From Bradyrhizobium sp. ORS 285 (GTDB lineage Bacteria; Pseudomonadota; Alphaproteobacteria; Rhizobiales; Xanthobacteraceae), in assembly GCF_900176205.1 (NCBI RefSeq), contig NZ_LT859959.1:5229001-5293000 (forward strand): a stretch of 64,000 bases of DNA, read 5' to 3'. Positions 40,084 through 49,035 of this stretch are shown here, piece by piece. Made by a program: the position numbers and the translations under genes. Below the pieces are notes generated by a model, which saw only the letters and a program-made list of their open reading frames with translations, made no database searches and had not been told where the DNA came from. Within the stretch, counting starts at the first letter, position 1, and every line of letters begins with the position of its first letter.

Positions 40084-40386
40084 GTCTCTCGATCTCAAGG
40101 CCCGGCTGATGCAGCTGGATGTGGTCCCTGCCGCCCCCCGGCGCAAGCAAAGGTCAAACCCGAGAGCTGCAATAGCAACAATGACTTAACTAGGGTTCCT
40201 CAAGGCGTTCGCGTTTCGCTGGAGGCTGATCCTGAGGGGAGCGAAGGCGGCCGCCGGAACACTAGGGCGTTCCGTCCCGTTTTTGGGTTATTCCAAGCTC
40301 TTGTTTCCGATTTTTCCGGGCAGGACAACCACGTAAATGCATTCCGCCATGCGCGGAGACGGCGTAGACTGTCGCAGTTGACGATC

Positions 40387-41208
40387 ATGATGCCCCCCGA
40401 GCCCCTCCCCGACGTCCGGCAGCTGCTCGCCTTCTATCTGGAGGCCGGCGTCGACTGCGCGCTCGCCGATGAGCCGATCAACCGGTTGGTCGAGCCCGAC
40501 CCCGCGCCGGCGGCCGCACCTGTCGCGCGGCAGGCCACAGCGCCGCAGCCCGGCCGGCCGGGCGCGCCTGCGATCATTCCGCCGCGCGGAGAACCGCCGC
40601 CGCCGCCGGACGCGGCGATCGCCTCGGCGCGCGAGGCCGCGCGCACCGCGCCGACGCTGCAGGCGCTGCGCGAGCTCTTGGAAAACTTCGACGGCTGTGC
40701 GCTGAAGCAGACGGCGTCGCGGCTGGTGTTCGCCGACGGCAATCCGGAGGCGCGGATCATGCTGGTCGGCGAGGCGCCGGGCCGCGACGAGGACATCGAG
40801 GGGCTTCCCTTCGTCGGCCGCTCGGGAAAACTGCTCGACCGCATGATCGGCGCGATCGGGCTCGACCGCACCAAGGTCTACATCGCCAACGTCATCCCGT
40901 GGCGGCCGCCCGGCAACCGTACGCCGACGCCGCAGGAGACGCAGATCTGCCTGCCCTTCATCCGCCGCCAGATCGAGCTGGTCGATCCCGACGTGCTGGT
41001 GACGCTCGGCAACCCGTCGACCCAGGCGCTGCTCGGCACCACCGAGGGCATCATGCGCACGCGCGGCAAATGGCGCGACTACGACACCGGCAAGCGCACC
41101 ATTCGCGCGATCGCCACCTTCCACCCGGCCTATCTGCTGCGCTCGCCGTCCTACAAGCGGCTGTCCTGGCAGGATCTGCGCGCGATCGCGACGGTGCTGG
41201 CGGTTTAG
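40387..41208 (+). CDS. Uracil-DNA glycosylase, family 4-like
   Basis: The 273-residue protein has the motifs of the family-4 UDG superfamily: MLVGEAPGRDEDIEGLPFVG for the active site and FHPAYLLR for the minor-groove loop. It removes uracil from DNA in base excision repair. About 90 N-terminal residues precede the domain and include a P/A-rich linker. Classic family-4 enzymes bind 4Fe-4S through a CxxC pair and two later cysteines; here only one cysteine of the first pair (DGCALK) and one later (QICLPF) are visible, so the cluster may be absent. Start choice between ATGs at 40387 and 40390 is uncertain. Confidence 0.85.
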   Translation: MMPPEPLPDVRQLLAFYLEAGVDCALADEPINRLVEPDPAPAAAPVARQATAPQPGRPGAPAIIPPRGEPPPPPDAAIASAREAARTAPTLQALRELLENFDGCALKQTASRLVFADGNPEARIMLVGEAPGRDEDIEGLPFVGRSGKLLDRMIGAIGLDRTKVYIANVIPWRPPGNRTPTPQETQICLPFIRRQIELVDPDVLVTLGNPSTQALLGTTEGIMRTRGKWRDYDTGKRTIRAIATFHPAYLLRSPSYKRLSWQDLRAIATVLAV

Positions 41209-41224
41209 GCTCCAGCCCTCTCCA

Positions 41225-41306
41225 CGTCATTGCGAGCGAAGCGAAGCAATCCAGAGTCCCGCCCACGACTCTGGATTGCGTCGTCGCTTCGCTCCTCGCA
41301 ATGACG
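41225..41306. repeat. Palindromic intergenic repeat, CGTCATTGCGAG family
   Basis: Starts CGTCATTGCGAGCGAAGCGA and ends TCGCTTCGCTCCTCGCAATGACG, with the inner pair CCAGAGTC and GACTCTGG. The unit folds into one long hairpin. Sequences beginning CGTCATTGCGAG are well known dispersed repeats in alphaproteobacterial genomes. Here it is between the convergent UDG and glycosyltransferase-like genes. Confidence 0.9.
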
Positions 41307-41321
41307 GAGAGTGTGGAAGCG

Positions 41322-42830
41322 CTACGACCCCTTCGGCCGGATGATCGCCCAGCCGATGCGCAGCACCGGCTGGCGGCCGTTGATCAGCCAGTCGAAGCTG
41401 CGCGGCACTTCCGGCACCAGGCCGGGAAAGCGCTGGACCAGCTCCGGCGGCGGCGTGCCGGCGGTGTCGGAGGCGCGCCAGACGACGATGCCGCCGTTCT
41501 CGGCGAACTTGGCCGGCGTGATCCAGGGCGTCCGCTGCGGCGTGGCATCGAGGAACAGATGCGCGCGGCGGCGGCCGAGCGCGATGAGCCCGGCGAGCTG
41601 CGGATCACCCGCGACCGCCTGCAGCCGCTGGTTGGTGCGGCGCTCAAAATTCTCGACGAAGAAGCGGGAGATGTCGCGGGCCGGCATCGAGGTCGCGACC
41701 TCGCCGTCGCCGAGCAAGGGCTGCACGACGGCGTTGCCGGCGACGAGGATCGCAGGCGCGGCGACCGCCGCGGCCCAGATCACGCGAAGAAGTCTCTGCC
41801 GGCGCAGATAGATCAGATCGCCAGAGGCCACCACCAGGGCCAGTCCCACCATCGTCAGGCTGACCGCGGTGCCGCCGAAGACGGCGGGCAGACCGAACAA
41901 GCCGGAGATCAAACTGCCCGCCAGCGCCGGTGCGATCGCGAAGCAGTACACGAAATCGCGGGCGAGCGGCGGCACGGCGCGGCGATAGATGATCGGCGCA
42001 TCGGTGTCGCCGCGGCTGACCCAGCTGGCGTCGAGCACGACGAGCAGCAGCATCGCGGCGCTCGCCAGCAGCAATCCGCCGGCAAGCGCAAGCCAGTGCC
42101 AGCCACGCGCGGACAATTGTGCAAGAACCGGCAGCGCCGGCAGGCCGACGCTGTCGGAGCGCAGCACGAAGATGAGGTAGGGCAGCGCCAGCGCCAGCAC
42201 AACGAGCAGTGCGAACAGCGGATCGAACGAGCGCAGCACGCGGCGGCCCTGGGCAGTCGAGACGGCGAAGCCGGCCAGCAGCAGCAGCAGGCCGGCGGCG
42301 GCCGGCGTGGTCAGCAGCAGGAGCCCCGCCTCGATCGACCAGGCGAACCAGGCATTGCGCCGGCCCTGGCCGAGAATCCGCCAGCTATGCAGCAACAGCA
42401 GCGCCCACAGCGGACGCGCCAGCACCTCGGGACCGAATTCGAGCGTGGGCGCGCCGAACGCGGTGATGGTCATGGTGAGCAGCACGGCGAGCACCGCCTG
42501 CTGGCCGCCAACAATGGAGCGCGCCAGCAGATAGATGACCCAGAGCGCCAGCGCCGAAGACAGCACCGCGAGGACGTAGACGCCGAACAAATGATTCCCA
42601 GCGGCACGATAAGCGATGTCGGCCAGCCAGAACGACAGCGGCGGCCCGAGATCGGTGCCGACCTGGTATTCCCTGCCGAACGCGATGGTCGTGGCGAGCT
42701 GGCCGGGCGGGCTGCGATAGAACAGCACGGCCGTGCCGAGCCACATCAGCGCCTGGCACAGCACCACGATGACGACGACCAGCCGCGGCCTTGCGCGGAT
42801 CAGTTCGACAACCAGGGACGTGAAACGCAT
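41322..42830 (-). CDS. Glycosyltransferase family 39-like polytopic membrane protein
   Basis: The 502-residue protein has about ten or more membrane helices. An early extracytoplasmic loop contains GREYQVGTDLGPPLSFWLAD, the usual position of the catalytic acidic residue in PMT/ArnT-type (GT39, GT-C) lipid-linked sugar transferases. A soluble C-terminal region of about 110 residues follows the last helices. The acceptor is unknown; envelope glycolipid or protein modification is the family theme. The ATG at 42830 is preferred to the frame opening at 42977. Confidence 0.75.
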   Translation of the reverse strand: MRFTSLVVELIRARPRLVVVIVVLCQALMWLGTAVLFYRSPPGQLATTIAFGREYQVGTDLGPPLSFWLADIAYRAAGNHLFGVYVLAVLSSALALWVIYLLARSIVGGQQAVLAVLLTMTITAFGAPTLEFGPEVLARPLWALLLLHSWRILGQGRRNAWFAWSIEAGLLLLTTPAAAGLLLLLAGFAVSTAQGRRVLRSFDPLFALLVVLALALPYLIFVLRSDSVGLPALPVLAQLSARGWHWLALAGGLLLASAAMLLLVVLDASWVSRGDTDAPIIYRRAVPPLARDFVYCFAIAPALAGSLISGLFGLPAVFGGTAVSLTMVGLALVVASGDLIYLRRQRLLRVIWAAAVAAPAILVAGNAVVQPLLGDGEVATSMPARDISRFFVENFERRTNQRLQAVAGDPQLAGLIALGRRRAHLFLDATPQRTPWITPAKFAENGGIVVWRASDTAGTPPPELVQRFPGLVPEVPRSFDWLINGRQPVLRIGWAIIRPKGS

Positions 42831-43035
42831 GAACGGCTGGTTCGCTTGGCTGGGTCGCTTGGGACGTCGAGGAGGCCGGCAGGACCGTCCCTCATCCGCA
42901 GCCGCGTTGTCCGACGCCCGCAATCGATACCGCACGATTTGGGCCCACAACACCGCCCCCGCTGCGAGGAGTGACACTTCGTGCTGGTTGGCTATCTCAA
43001 GCTTTAAGACCGCGGCGCAGTCGAGGCAACCGGCA

Positions 43036-43878
43036 TCAGGCTTGAAGCGAGATTTCGGTGGAGGTCACCACCGTGATCTCCGCAAACAGATCGGGCTCCG
43101 GCTGCACGGCCAAGGGCTGATGCTTCTGCCGGGCCGCCACGACCGGCGCAAACAGGCTGCGGTGATGCACGGAGGGACCGAGCCGGTCGAGGGCGGCAAG
43201 ATGCTCCGGCACCCCGTACCCCTTGTGCTGCTCGAAGCCGTAGCCGGGGCAATCCTGCGCCAGCGCGCACATCAGCCGGTCGCGCGTCACCTTGGCGACG
43301 ATCGAGGCCGCGGCGATCGACATCACCAGCCCGTCGCCGCCGATCACCGCCTCACAATTGCAATCGACGTCGATGCGATCGCGGCCGTCGACGAACACAT
43401 GCTTCGGCGCCTCCGGCAGCGCCCGCACGGCTCGCGACAGCGCCCAGAGCGACGCCCGCAGGATATTGTCGCGATCGATTCGCGACGGCGAGGCCATCGC
43501 CACGGCGAAGGCCGAGGTCTTGCAGATCTTGTCGAACAGCGCCTCGCGCTGCTCGGCACTCAGGCGCTTGGAATCGTCCAGGCCCTTCGGGATACGATTG
43601 GGATCGAGAATCACCGCTGCCGCCACCACCGGGCCGGCGAGCGGCCCACGGCCGGCCTCGTCGCAGCCGGCGACCGGCCAGATGCCCTGCTTCAGCAGTG
43701 CACGCTCGCGCCGAAAGCTCGGCGGCGCCACGGCGATGATGCCTTTGCCCGGCTTGGCGCCCACCTTGTTCGCAGCGGCCGGTTTGCTCGCACTTTTCAC
43801 CGCGGAGCCTTTCTTCGCGGCGGTGGTGGCTTTCGCCCTGCCCGGCTTGTCGGCTTGGTCACGAATCATGGCGGGCAT
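43036..43878 (-). CDS. rnhB: Ribonuclease HII with a basic N-terminal extension
   Basis: RNase HII cuts RNA in RNA-DNA hybrids and starts removal of misincorporated ribonucleotides. The 280-residue protein has [20 protein letters not shown] (catalytic Asp-Glu), [24 protein letters not shown] and HKGYGVPEH. The core starts near residue 60; before it are about 45 residues rich in K, A, G and S ([18 protein letters not shown]), reminiscent of the tail on PPDK in this window. It is on the same strand as the VOC and radical SAM genes upstream. Confidence 0.93.
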   Translation of the reverse strand: MPAMIRDQADKPGRAKATTAAKKGSAVKSASKPAAANKVGAKPGKGIIAVAPPSFRRERALLKQGIWPVAGCDEAGRGPLAGPVVAAAVILDPNRIPKGLDDSKRLSAEQREALFDKICKTSAFAVAMASPSRIDRDNILRASLWALSRAVRALPEAPKHVFVDGRDRIDVDCNCEAVIGGDGLVMSIAAASIVAKVTRDRLMCALAQDCPGYGFEQHKGYGVPEHLAALDRLGPSVHHRSLFAPVVAARQKHQPLAVQPEPDLFAEITVVTSTEISLQA

Positions 43879-43958
43879 CCTGAGGACCGGCCCCCGTCAA
43901 CGCAACCCGGAACCCCGCTCAATTCCCCGCTATTCCCACCGCAGCCAAGGGCCAGCGA

Positions 43959-44408
43959 CTAGACCGGCAGATGCACTCGATTGTCCTCGCCGACATCGAT
44001 CCCCGGCGCCACGACCACCTCCCAGACATGGCCGTCCGGATCGGCAAAATAGCCGCTGTAGCCACCATAGTCGGTCGGCTGCCCCGGCTTCAGCAGCGTC
44101 GCCCCCTTCTCGACCGCCGACAGCAGCGCAGCATCGACCTCGGCCTCCGATCGGCAATTCCAGGCCAGCGTGACACCACGGAAGGCCGGCGGCCGCGGCT
44201 GGTCGGCAACGCCCGCGTCGTGCGCGAGCGCTTCCCAGGGATACAGCGCCAACACGGTCCCCCCCGTCTCGAAAAACGCCACGGCCTCGCCGGTCGCGCG
44301 AAACTTCCGGGCAAAGCCAAGCGACGCATAGAACGCGATGCTCCGGCGCATCTCGGATACGCCCAGAGTGATGCCCGTGAACCGCGGCACGACGACCTCT
44401 GCACTCAT
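43959..44408 (-). CDS. VOC-superfamily (glyoxalase/bleomycin-resistance-like) protein
   Basis: A 149-residue single-domain protein with the paired beta-alpha-beta-beta-beta modules of the vicinal oxygen chelate fold: RFTGITLGVSEMRRSIAFYA in the first half and GYSGYFADPDGHVWEVVVAP in the second. Such proteins are metal-dependent lyases, isomerases or dioxygenases; activity here is not predictable. The ATG at 44408 follows 17 bp after the radical SAM stop codon, so they are probably co-transcribed. Confidence 0.82.
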   Translation of the reverse strand: MSAEVVVPRFTGITLGVSEMRRSIAFYASLGFARKFRATGEAVAFFETGGTVLALYPWEALAHDAGVADQPRPPAFRGVTLAWNCRSEAEVDAALLSAVEKGATLLKPGQPTDYGGYSGYFADPDGHVWEVVVAPGIDVGEDNRVHLPV

Positions 44409-44425
44409 TGTCCGCCCCGCAGAAC

Positions 44426-45601
44426 TCAGAACAAACTCAACTGCTGCCCGCCACCCTTCGGCCGCACGAAATGATCCGTCGTCAGCTTCGTCCGCCGCTT
44501 GTTCAGCCCGAGCTTCTCGCAGGCGATCTCGAAGCGGCGGCCGATCATCCAGGCCATCGGTCCGGTGCCCTTCATCCGCGTGCCCCATTGCGAGTCGTAG
44601 TCGCGACCGCCGCGCATGTCGCGGATCAAGGTAAAGACGTGGCGATAACGGTCCGGATAATGCTCCAGCAGCCATTCGCGAAACAGATCACGCACCTCCA
44701 GTGGCAGCCGCAGCAGAACGTAAGCCGCTTCCTTGACCCCCGCATGCGCGGCGGCATCGAGGATGCGCTCGATCTCGATGTCGTTCAGCGCCGGGATGAC
44801 AGGCGCAACCATCACCGTGGTCGGAATGCCGGCCTTCGACAATGCCTGCAGTGCCTCCAGACGCTTGGACGGCGTAGACGCCCGCGGCTCCATGGTGCGC
44901 GCCAGCTTCGGGTCCAGCGTGGTCACCGATATCGCGACCTTCGCCAGGTTCTTCTTGGCCATCCGCGCCAGGATGTCGGCATCACGCATCACCAGCGCCG
45001 ACTTGGTCACGATCCCGACGGGATGGCCAACCTTTTCCAGCACCTCGAGGATGCCGCGCATGACCTTCCGCTCACGCTCGATCGGCTGGTACGGATCGGT
45101 GTTGGTGCCGATCGCGATCATTCGCGGCTCATAGCCGGTGGCCGCCAATTCCTTTTCCAGGAGCGCCGGCGCGTCCGGCTTCACGAACAGCTTGGATTCG
45201 AAATCGAGCCCCGGCGACAGGCCGAGAAAGGCGTGGGTCGGCCGCGCGAAACAATAGACGCAGCCATGCTCGCAGCCACGATACGGATTGATCGAGCGAT
45301 CGAAGCCGATGTCGGGCGAATCGTTGCGGGTGATCACCTTGCGCGAGGTGTCGGTCGCGACCGTCGTCTTGAACGGCGGCAGGTCTTCGAGGCTCTGCCA
45401 GCCGTCATCGAAGACAACACGGGCCTCCGCCTCGTAGCGGCCGCTCGCATTGGATTGTGCACCCCGGCCGCGGCGCCGGCCCCGTTCAATGGCGACCGCG
45501 AGTTCGGGAAAGTCCTCAGGACCTGAGGAAGGCGCGCCCACCGGCTCGGAGGGCACCGGGACCGGTGGGCGCTTGAGGGCATGTGAAGATGCTCGGCTCA
45601 T
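44426..45601 (-). CDS. PA0069-family radical SAM protein
   Basis: The 391-residue protein has the radical SAM cluster motif CEHGCVYC (CxxxCxxC) in the context NPYRGCEHGCVYCFARP, typical of the PA0069/SplB-related group. Downstream are IGTNTDPYQPIE and GIVTKSALVMRD. Spore photoproduct lyase-like proteins repair DNA photolesions, but this subgroup has no demonstrated substrate. The ATG at 45601 is preferred; the longer frame starts in the promoter region. A LexA-like sequence lies 24-48 bp upstream of the start, which would suit a DNA-repair role. Confidence 0.85.
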   Translation of the reverse strand: MSRASSHALKRPPVPVPSEPVGAPSSGPEDFPELAVAIERGRRRGRGAQSNASGRYEAEARVVFDDGWQSLEDLPPFKTTVATDTSRKVITRNDSPDIGFDRSINPYRGCEHGCVYCFARPTHAFLGLSPGLDFESKLFVKPDAPALLEKELAATGYEPRMIAIGTNTDPYQPIERERKVMRGILEVLEKVGHPVGIVTKSALVMRDADILARMAKKNLAKVAISVTTLDPKLARTMEPRASTPSKRLEALQALSKAGIPTTVMVAPVIPALNDIEIERILDAAAHAGVKEAAYVLLRLPLEVRDLFREWLLEHYPDRYRHVFTLIRDMRGGRDYDSQWGTRMKGTGPMAWMIGRRFEIACEKLGLNKRRTKLTTDHFVRPKGGGQQLSLF

Positions 45602-45624
45602 GACCAAGACATAGCACAAAATAA

Positions 45625-45649
45625 GAACATAACAAGAATAAAATAGAAC
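45625..45649 (-). promoter_or_regulatory. Candidate LexA (SOS) box upstream of the radical SAM gene
   Basis: On the plus strand GAAC (45625-45628), seven bases, GAAT (45636-45639), six bases, GAAC (45646-45649). Read toward the gene this gives ATTC-N7-GTTC, one mismatch from the alphaproteobacterial LexA consensus GTTC-N7-GTTC. The surrounding sequence is markedly A/T-rich. It could also influence the divergent phosphoketolase gene. Confidence 0.45.
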
Positions 45650-45792
45650 GAAGATACAGGCGCGGGTCTGAGCCTGCGCAAGGCCAGCCATCACATTCCC
45701 GTTCTATGCTCGGGCCGCGCTGGAACGGGATGGTGCTGCGTTACTCTGATGTACGCTCCCGCAGGCGCGAAGCGGAAGGCAAGCGAGGTCCT

Positions 45793-48210
45793 ATGCAGAT
45801 CAGTTCTCACCAGCCCACCTACCCGGCCGACGATCTCGATCTGCTCGACCGCTACTGGCGCGCCGCCAATTACCTGTCGGTCGGGCAGATCTATCTGCTG
45901 GACAACCCTCTGCTGCGCGAGCCGCTGAAGCCGGAGCACATCAAGCCCCGCCTGCTCGGCCATTGGGGCACGACGCCGGGGCTGAACTTCATCTACGCCC
46001 ACGTCAACCGCGCCATCGCCGCGCAGGATCTCGACGTCATTTATGTCTGCGGCCCCGGCCATGGCGGCCCGGGCATGGTCGCCAACACCTATCTCGAGGG
46101 CTCCTACAGCGAGATCTATCCGGACATCACCCGCGACGTGGATGGACTGCGAAAGTTGTTCCGGCAGTTCTCCTTCCCCGGCGGCATTCCGAGCCACGCG
46201 GCGCCGGAGACGCCGGGCTCGATCCATGAGGGCGGCGAGCTCGGCTACGCACTGGTGCACGCCTATGGCGCGGCATTCGACAATCCCGACCTGATCGTCG
46301 CCTGCGTGGTCGGCGACGGCGAGGCCGAGACCGGCCCGCTCGCCGCGTCCTGGCATTCGAACAAATTCCTGAACCCAGCGCATGACGGCGCGGTGCTGCC
46401 GATCCTGCATCTCAACGGCTACAAGATCGCCAACCCCACCGTGCTCGGCCGCATGGGCGATGCCGAGCTGAAGTGCCTGTTCGAGGGCTATGGCTACGCA
46501 CCGCTGTTCGTTGAAGGCGACGAGCCCAAGGCGATGCACCGGCAGATGGCGGACGCGCTCGACGTCGCGCTCGCGAGCATCCGCTCGATCCAGCAGAACG
46601 CGCGCCAGCCGGATGCGGTGCTGCAACGCCCGCGCTGGCCGATGATCATCCTGCGCAGTCCGAAGGGCTGGACCGGCCCCAAGGAGGTCGACGGCCTCAA
46701 GGTCGAAGGGTTTTGGCGCGCGCATCAGGTGCCGATCGCAAATCCGCGCGGGAAGCCGGAGCACCTCGCTTTGCTCGAAGCCTGGATGAAGAGCTATCGG
46801 CCGGAGACTCTGTTCGACGCGCAAGGCCGGCTCGTGCCGGAGCTGCAGGCTTTGGCGCCACGGGGAACGCGGCGCATGGGCGCCAATCCGCACGCCAATG
46901 GCGGGCTCTTGAAGCGCGAGCTGAAGCTGCCGGACTATCACGCCTTCGCAGTCGAGGTGCGCTCCCCCGGCGAGACCATCGCGGAAGCGACGCGCGAGCT
47001 CGGCAAGTTCCTGCGCGAGGTGATCACGCTGAACGCAGACACCAGGAACTTCCGCATCATGGGCCCGGACGAGACCGCATCCAACCGGCTCGATGCGGTG
47101 TTCGACGTCACCGAGCGCGTCTGGATGGAAGGCATCGAACCCTATGACGTGCATCTCGCCCATGACGGCCGCGTCATGGAGGTGCTGAGCGAGCATCTCT
47201 GCCAGGGCTGGCTCGAAGGCTATCTGCTCACCGGCCGCCACGGCCTCTTCTCCTGCTACGAGGCCTTCATCCACATCGTGGATTCGATGTTCAACCAGCA
47301 CGCCAAATGGCTGAAGGTGTCGCGCCATCTGCCATGGCGGCGGCCGATCGCCTCGCTGAACTATCTGCTCACCTCACATGTCTGGCGGCAGGACCATAAC
47401 GGCTTCAGCCATCAGGATCCCGGCTTCGTCGATCTCGTCGCCAACAAGAAGGCCGACATCGTCCGCATCTACTTCCCCCCCGATGCCAACACGCTGCTGT
47501 GGATCGCCGATCATTGCCTGCGCACCTACGATCGCATCAACGTCATCGTCGCCGGCAAGCAGCCCTCGCCGCAATTCCTGTCGATGAAGGAGGCCGCCGT
47601 GCATTGCGACGCCGGCATCGGAATCTGGCCATGGGCCGGCACAGGGCCCGCCGACGCCGAGCCTGATGTGGTGATGGCCTGCGCCGGCGACATCCCGACA
47701 TTGGAGACGCTCGCCGCCGTCAACCTGCTGCGCAAGGCGCTGCCCGATTTGAAGATCCGCGTCGTCAACGTCGTCGATCTCATGACCCTGCAGCCCGACA
47801 CCGAGCATCCGCATGGCCTCAGCGATCGCGATTTCGACAGCCTGTTCACGACCGACAAGCCGGTGATCTTCGCCTATCACGGTTATCCGCATCTCATCCA
47901 TCGCCTCACCTACAGCCGCACCAACCATGCCGGCATGCATGTGCGCGGCTTCATCGAGGAAGGCACCACGACGACGCCGTTCGACATGGTCGTGCTCAAC
48001 GAGCTCGATCGTTTTCATCTCGCCATCGAGGCGATCGAGCGCGTGCCCGGCCTCGCCGTCTCGGCGGCGCATGTGAAGCAGCGCTTCCGCGATGCGCTGA
48101 TCGAGCACGCCCGCTACGTCCGGGCGCATGGCGAGGACATGCCGGAAATCCGCGATTGGGTCTGGCCAAACAGCGCGGGCGGCACGACGCCGGCCCAGGC
48201 CGGCGACTAA
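45793..48210 (+). CDS. xfp: Phosphoketolase (xylulose-5-phosphate/fructose-6-phosphate)
   Basis: The 805-residue TPP enzyme splits xylulose-5-phosphate or fructose-6-phosphate with phosphate to acetyl phosphate and a shorter sugar phosphate. It has the family landmarks [34 protein letters not shown], the TPP/metal motif [14 protein letters not shown] with NKFLNP, and [11 protein letters not shown] in the second domain. Length is typical. The ATG at 45793 follows GCGAGG and gives the usual N-terminus; the frame is open upstream. Neither an acetate kinase nor a phosphotransacetylase gene is adjacent in this window. It is divergent from the radical SAM gene. Confidence 0.95.
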   Translation: MQISSHQPTYPADDLDLLDRYWRAANYLSVGQIYLLDNPLLREPLKPEHIKPRLLGHWGTTPGLNFIYAHVNRAIAAQDLDVIYVCGPGHGGPGMVANTYLEGSYSEIYPDITRDVDGLRKLFRQFSFPGGIPSHAAPETPGSIHEGGELGYALVHAYGAAFDNPDLIVACVVGDGEAETGPLAASWHSNKFLNPAHDGAVLPILHLNGYKIANPTVLGRMGDAELKCLFEGYGYAPLFVEGDEPKAMHRQMADALDVALASIRSIQQNARQPDAVLQRPRWPMIILRSPKGWTGPKEVDGLKVEGFWRAHQVPIANPRGKPEHLALLEAWMKSYRPETLFDAQGRLVPELQALAPRGTRRMGANPHANGGLLKRELKLPDYHAFAVEVRSPGETIAEATRELGKFLREVITLNADTRNFRIMGPDETASNRLDAVFDVTERVWMEGIEPYDVHLAHDGRVMEVLSEHLCQGWLEGYLLTGRHGLFSCYEAFIHIVDSMFNQHAKWLKVSRHLPWRRPIASLNYLLTSHVWRQDHNGFSHQDPGFVDLVANKKADIVRIYFPPDANTLLWIADHCLRTYDRINVIVAGKQPSPQFLSMKEAAVHCDAGIGIWPWAGTGPADAEPDVVMACAGDIPTLETLAAVNLLRKALPDLKIRVVNVVDLMTLQPDTEHPHGLSDRDFDSLFTTDKPVIFAYHGYPHLIHRLTYSRTNHAGMHVRGFIEEGTTTTPFDMVVLNELDRFHLAIEAIERVPGLAVSAAHVKQRFRDALIEHARYVRAHGEDMPEIRDWVWPNSAGGTTPAQAGD

Positions 48211-48269
48211 GGCCAGCGACTGAACTAGCCGAGCGCGAGCCACAGCCACGCCGCATCCTGAAATAGCAG

Positions 48270-48292
48270 CCGTTCGGGCGTTGCGCGAACGG
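48270..48292 (+). terminator. Hairpin downstream of the phosphoketolase gene
   Basis: CCGTTCG (48270-48276) and CGAACGG (48286-48292) form a 7-bp stem with a 9-nt loop, 60 bp after the stop codon. No T-run follows, so this is a weak candidate for a terminator. Confidence 0.3.
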
Positions 48293-48400
48293 GCGCCGCC
48301 GGCAGCCTGCTGCAAAATTCTGCAGTGCGGCGGGCTGATTCAGTTATGACAAGATGATAACAAGAGAACCGGAGGTACTGCCAACGAAGATGCCAGGTTC

Positions 48401-48973
48401 ATGCTGAGCGTGATCATTCCGACCGAGGGGGTCGAGCAGACCGCCGTGGCCACGCTGTCGGCGCTGGTGCCGGGCGCCGCGGCCGGCGTCGTCACGGAGG
48501 TGTTGCTGATCGACCGCTCGTCCGATTCCAGCGTGATCGAGCGGGTCGCCGATGTCGCCGGCTGCCACTTCATGAAGTTCGAGGGCTCGCATGCCGCAGC
48601 GCTGGCGGCCGGCGCCGCACAGGCCCGCGCGCCCTGGCTGATGTTCCTGCCCGCAGGCGCCGTGCTCGATCCCGGCTGGATCGACGAGACCATGCAGTTC
48701 GTCCAGAGCGTCGGCGCCGCGGGACGTCCGCTCGCCGGCGTTTTCCGCTACGCCCGCTCGCCCTATGCAGCCGTCAGCCTGCGCGACCGCCTGCGCTCCG
48801 TCGCCCGCGCCCTGATCGGGCCGCTCGGAGACCAGGGCCTGCTGATCGCCCGGGAGCACTACCGCCAGGTCGGCGGCTACCGGCCGGACGTCAAACGCGC
48901 GGAGACGCGGCTGCTGCGCCAGCTCGGCCGCTCCTCCCGCACCATGCTGCGCAGCCGGATCGTGATGGTCTGA
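48401..48973 (+). CDS. Short GT2-like glycosyltransferase domain protein
   Basis: The 190-residue product begins MLSVIIPTEGVEQTAVATL, like the N-terminus of family-2 glycosyltransferases, and contains EVLLIDRSSDSSVIE and PWLMFLPAGAVLDPGWIDE where GT2 enzymes have their nucleotide-sugar DxD-type region. The usual DxD aspartates are not clear and the protein is shorter than most GT2 enzymes, so it may be a specialised or inactive member. Length and neat ends suggest a complete gene and not a fragment. No partner genes for polysaccharide synthesis are nearby. Confidence 0.7.
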   Translation: MLSVIIPTEGVEQTAVATLSALVPGAAAGVVTEVLLIDRSSDSSVIERVADVAGCHFMKFEGSHAAALAAGAAQARAPWLMFLPAGAVLDPGWIDETMQFVQSVGAAGRPLAGVFRYARSPYAAVSLRDRLRSVARALIGPLGDQGLLIAREHYRQVGGYRPDVKRAETRLLRQLGRSSRTMLRSRIVMV

Positions 48974-48986
48974 GCGACGCCGATAC

Positions 48987-49020
48987 TTGCCAAAGTCAAT
49001 CATTTGGTTGACAATGGCAA
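48987..49020. promoter_or_regulatory. Inverted repeat, likely operator of the MarR-GNAT gene
   Basis: TTGCCAAAGTCAA (48987-48999) and TTGACAATGGCAA (49008-49020) are inverted arms matching at 11 of 13 positions around an 8-bp centre. It ends 15 bp before the ATG at 49036, overlapping the expected promoter; TTGACA (49008-49013) could be a -35 element. MarR proteins usually bind such dyads in their own promoters. Confidence 0.6.
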
Positions 49021-49035
49021 ATATCGGAGGTGCTC

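Noticed and set aside
45793..48210. Phosphoketolase region as an acquired island
   Set aside because: Codon usage and GC content are like the neighbours and there are no integrase, tRNA or attachment-site signs.
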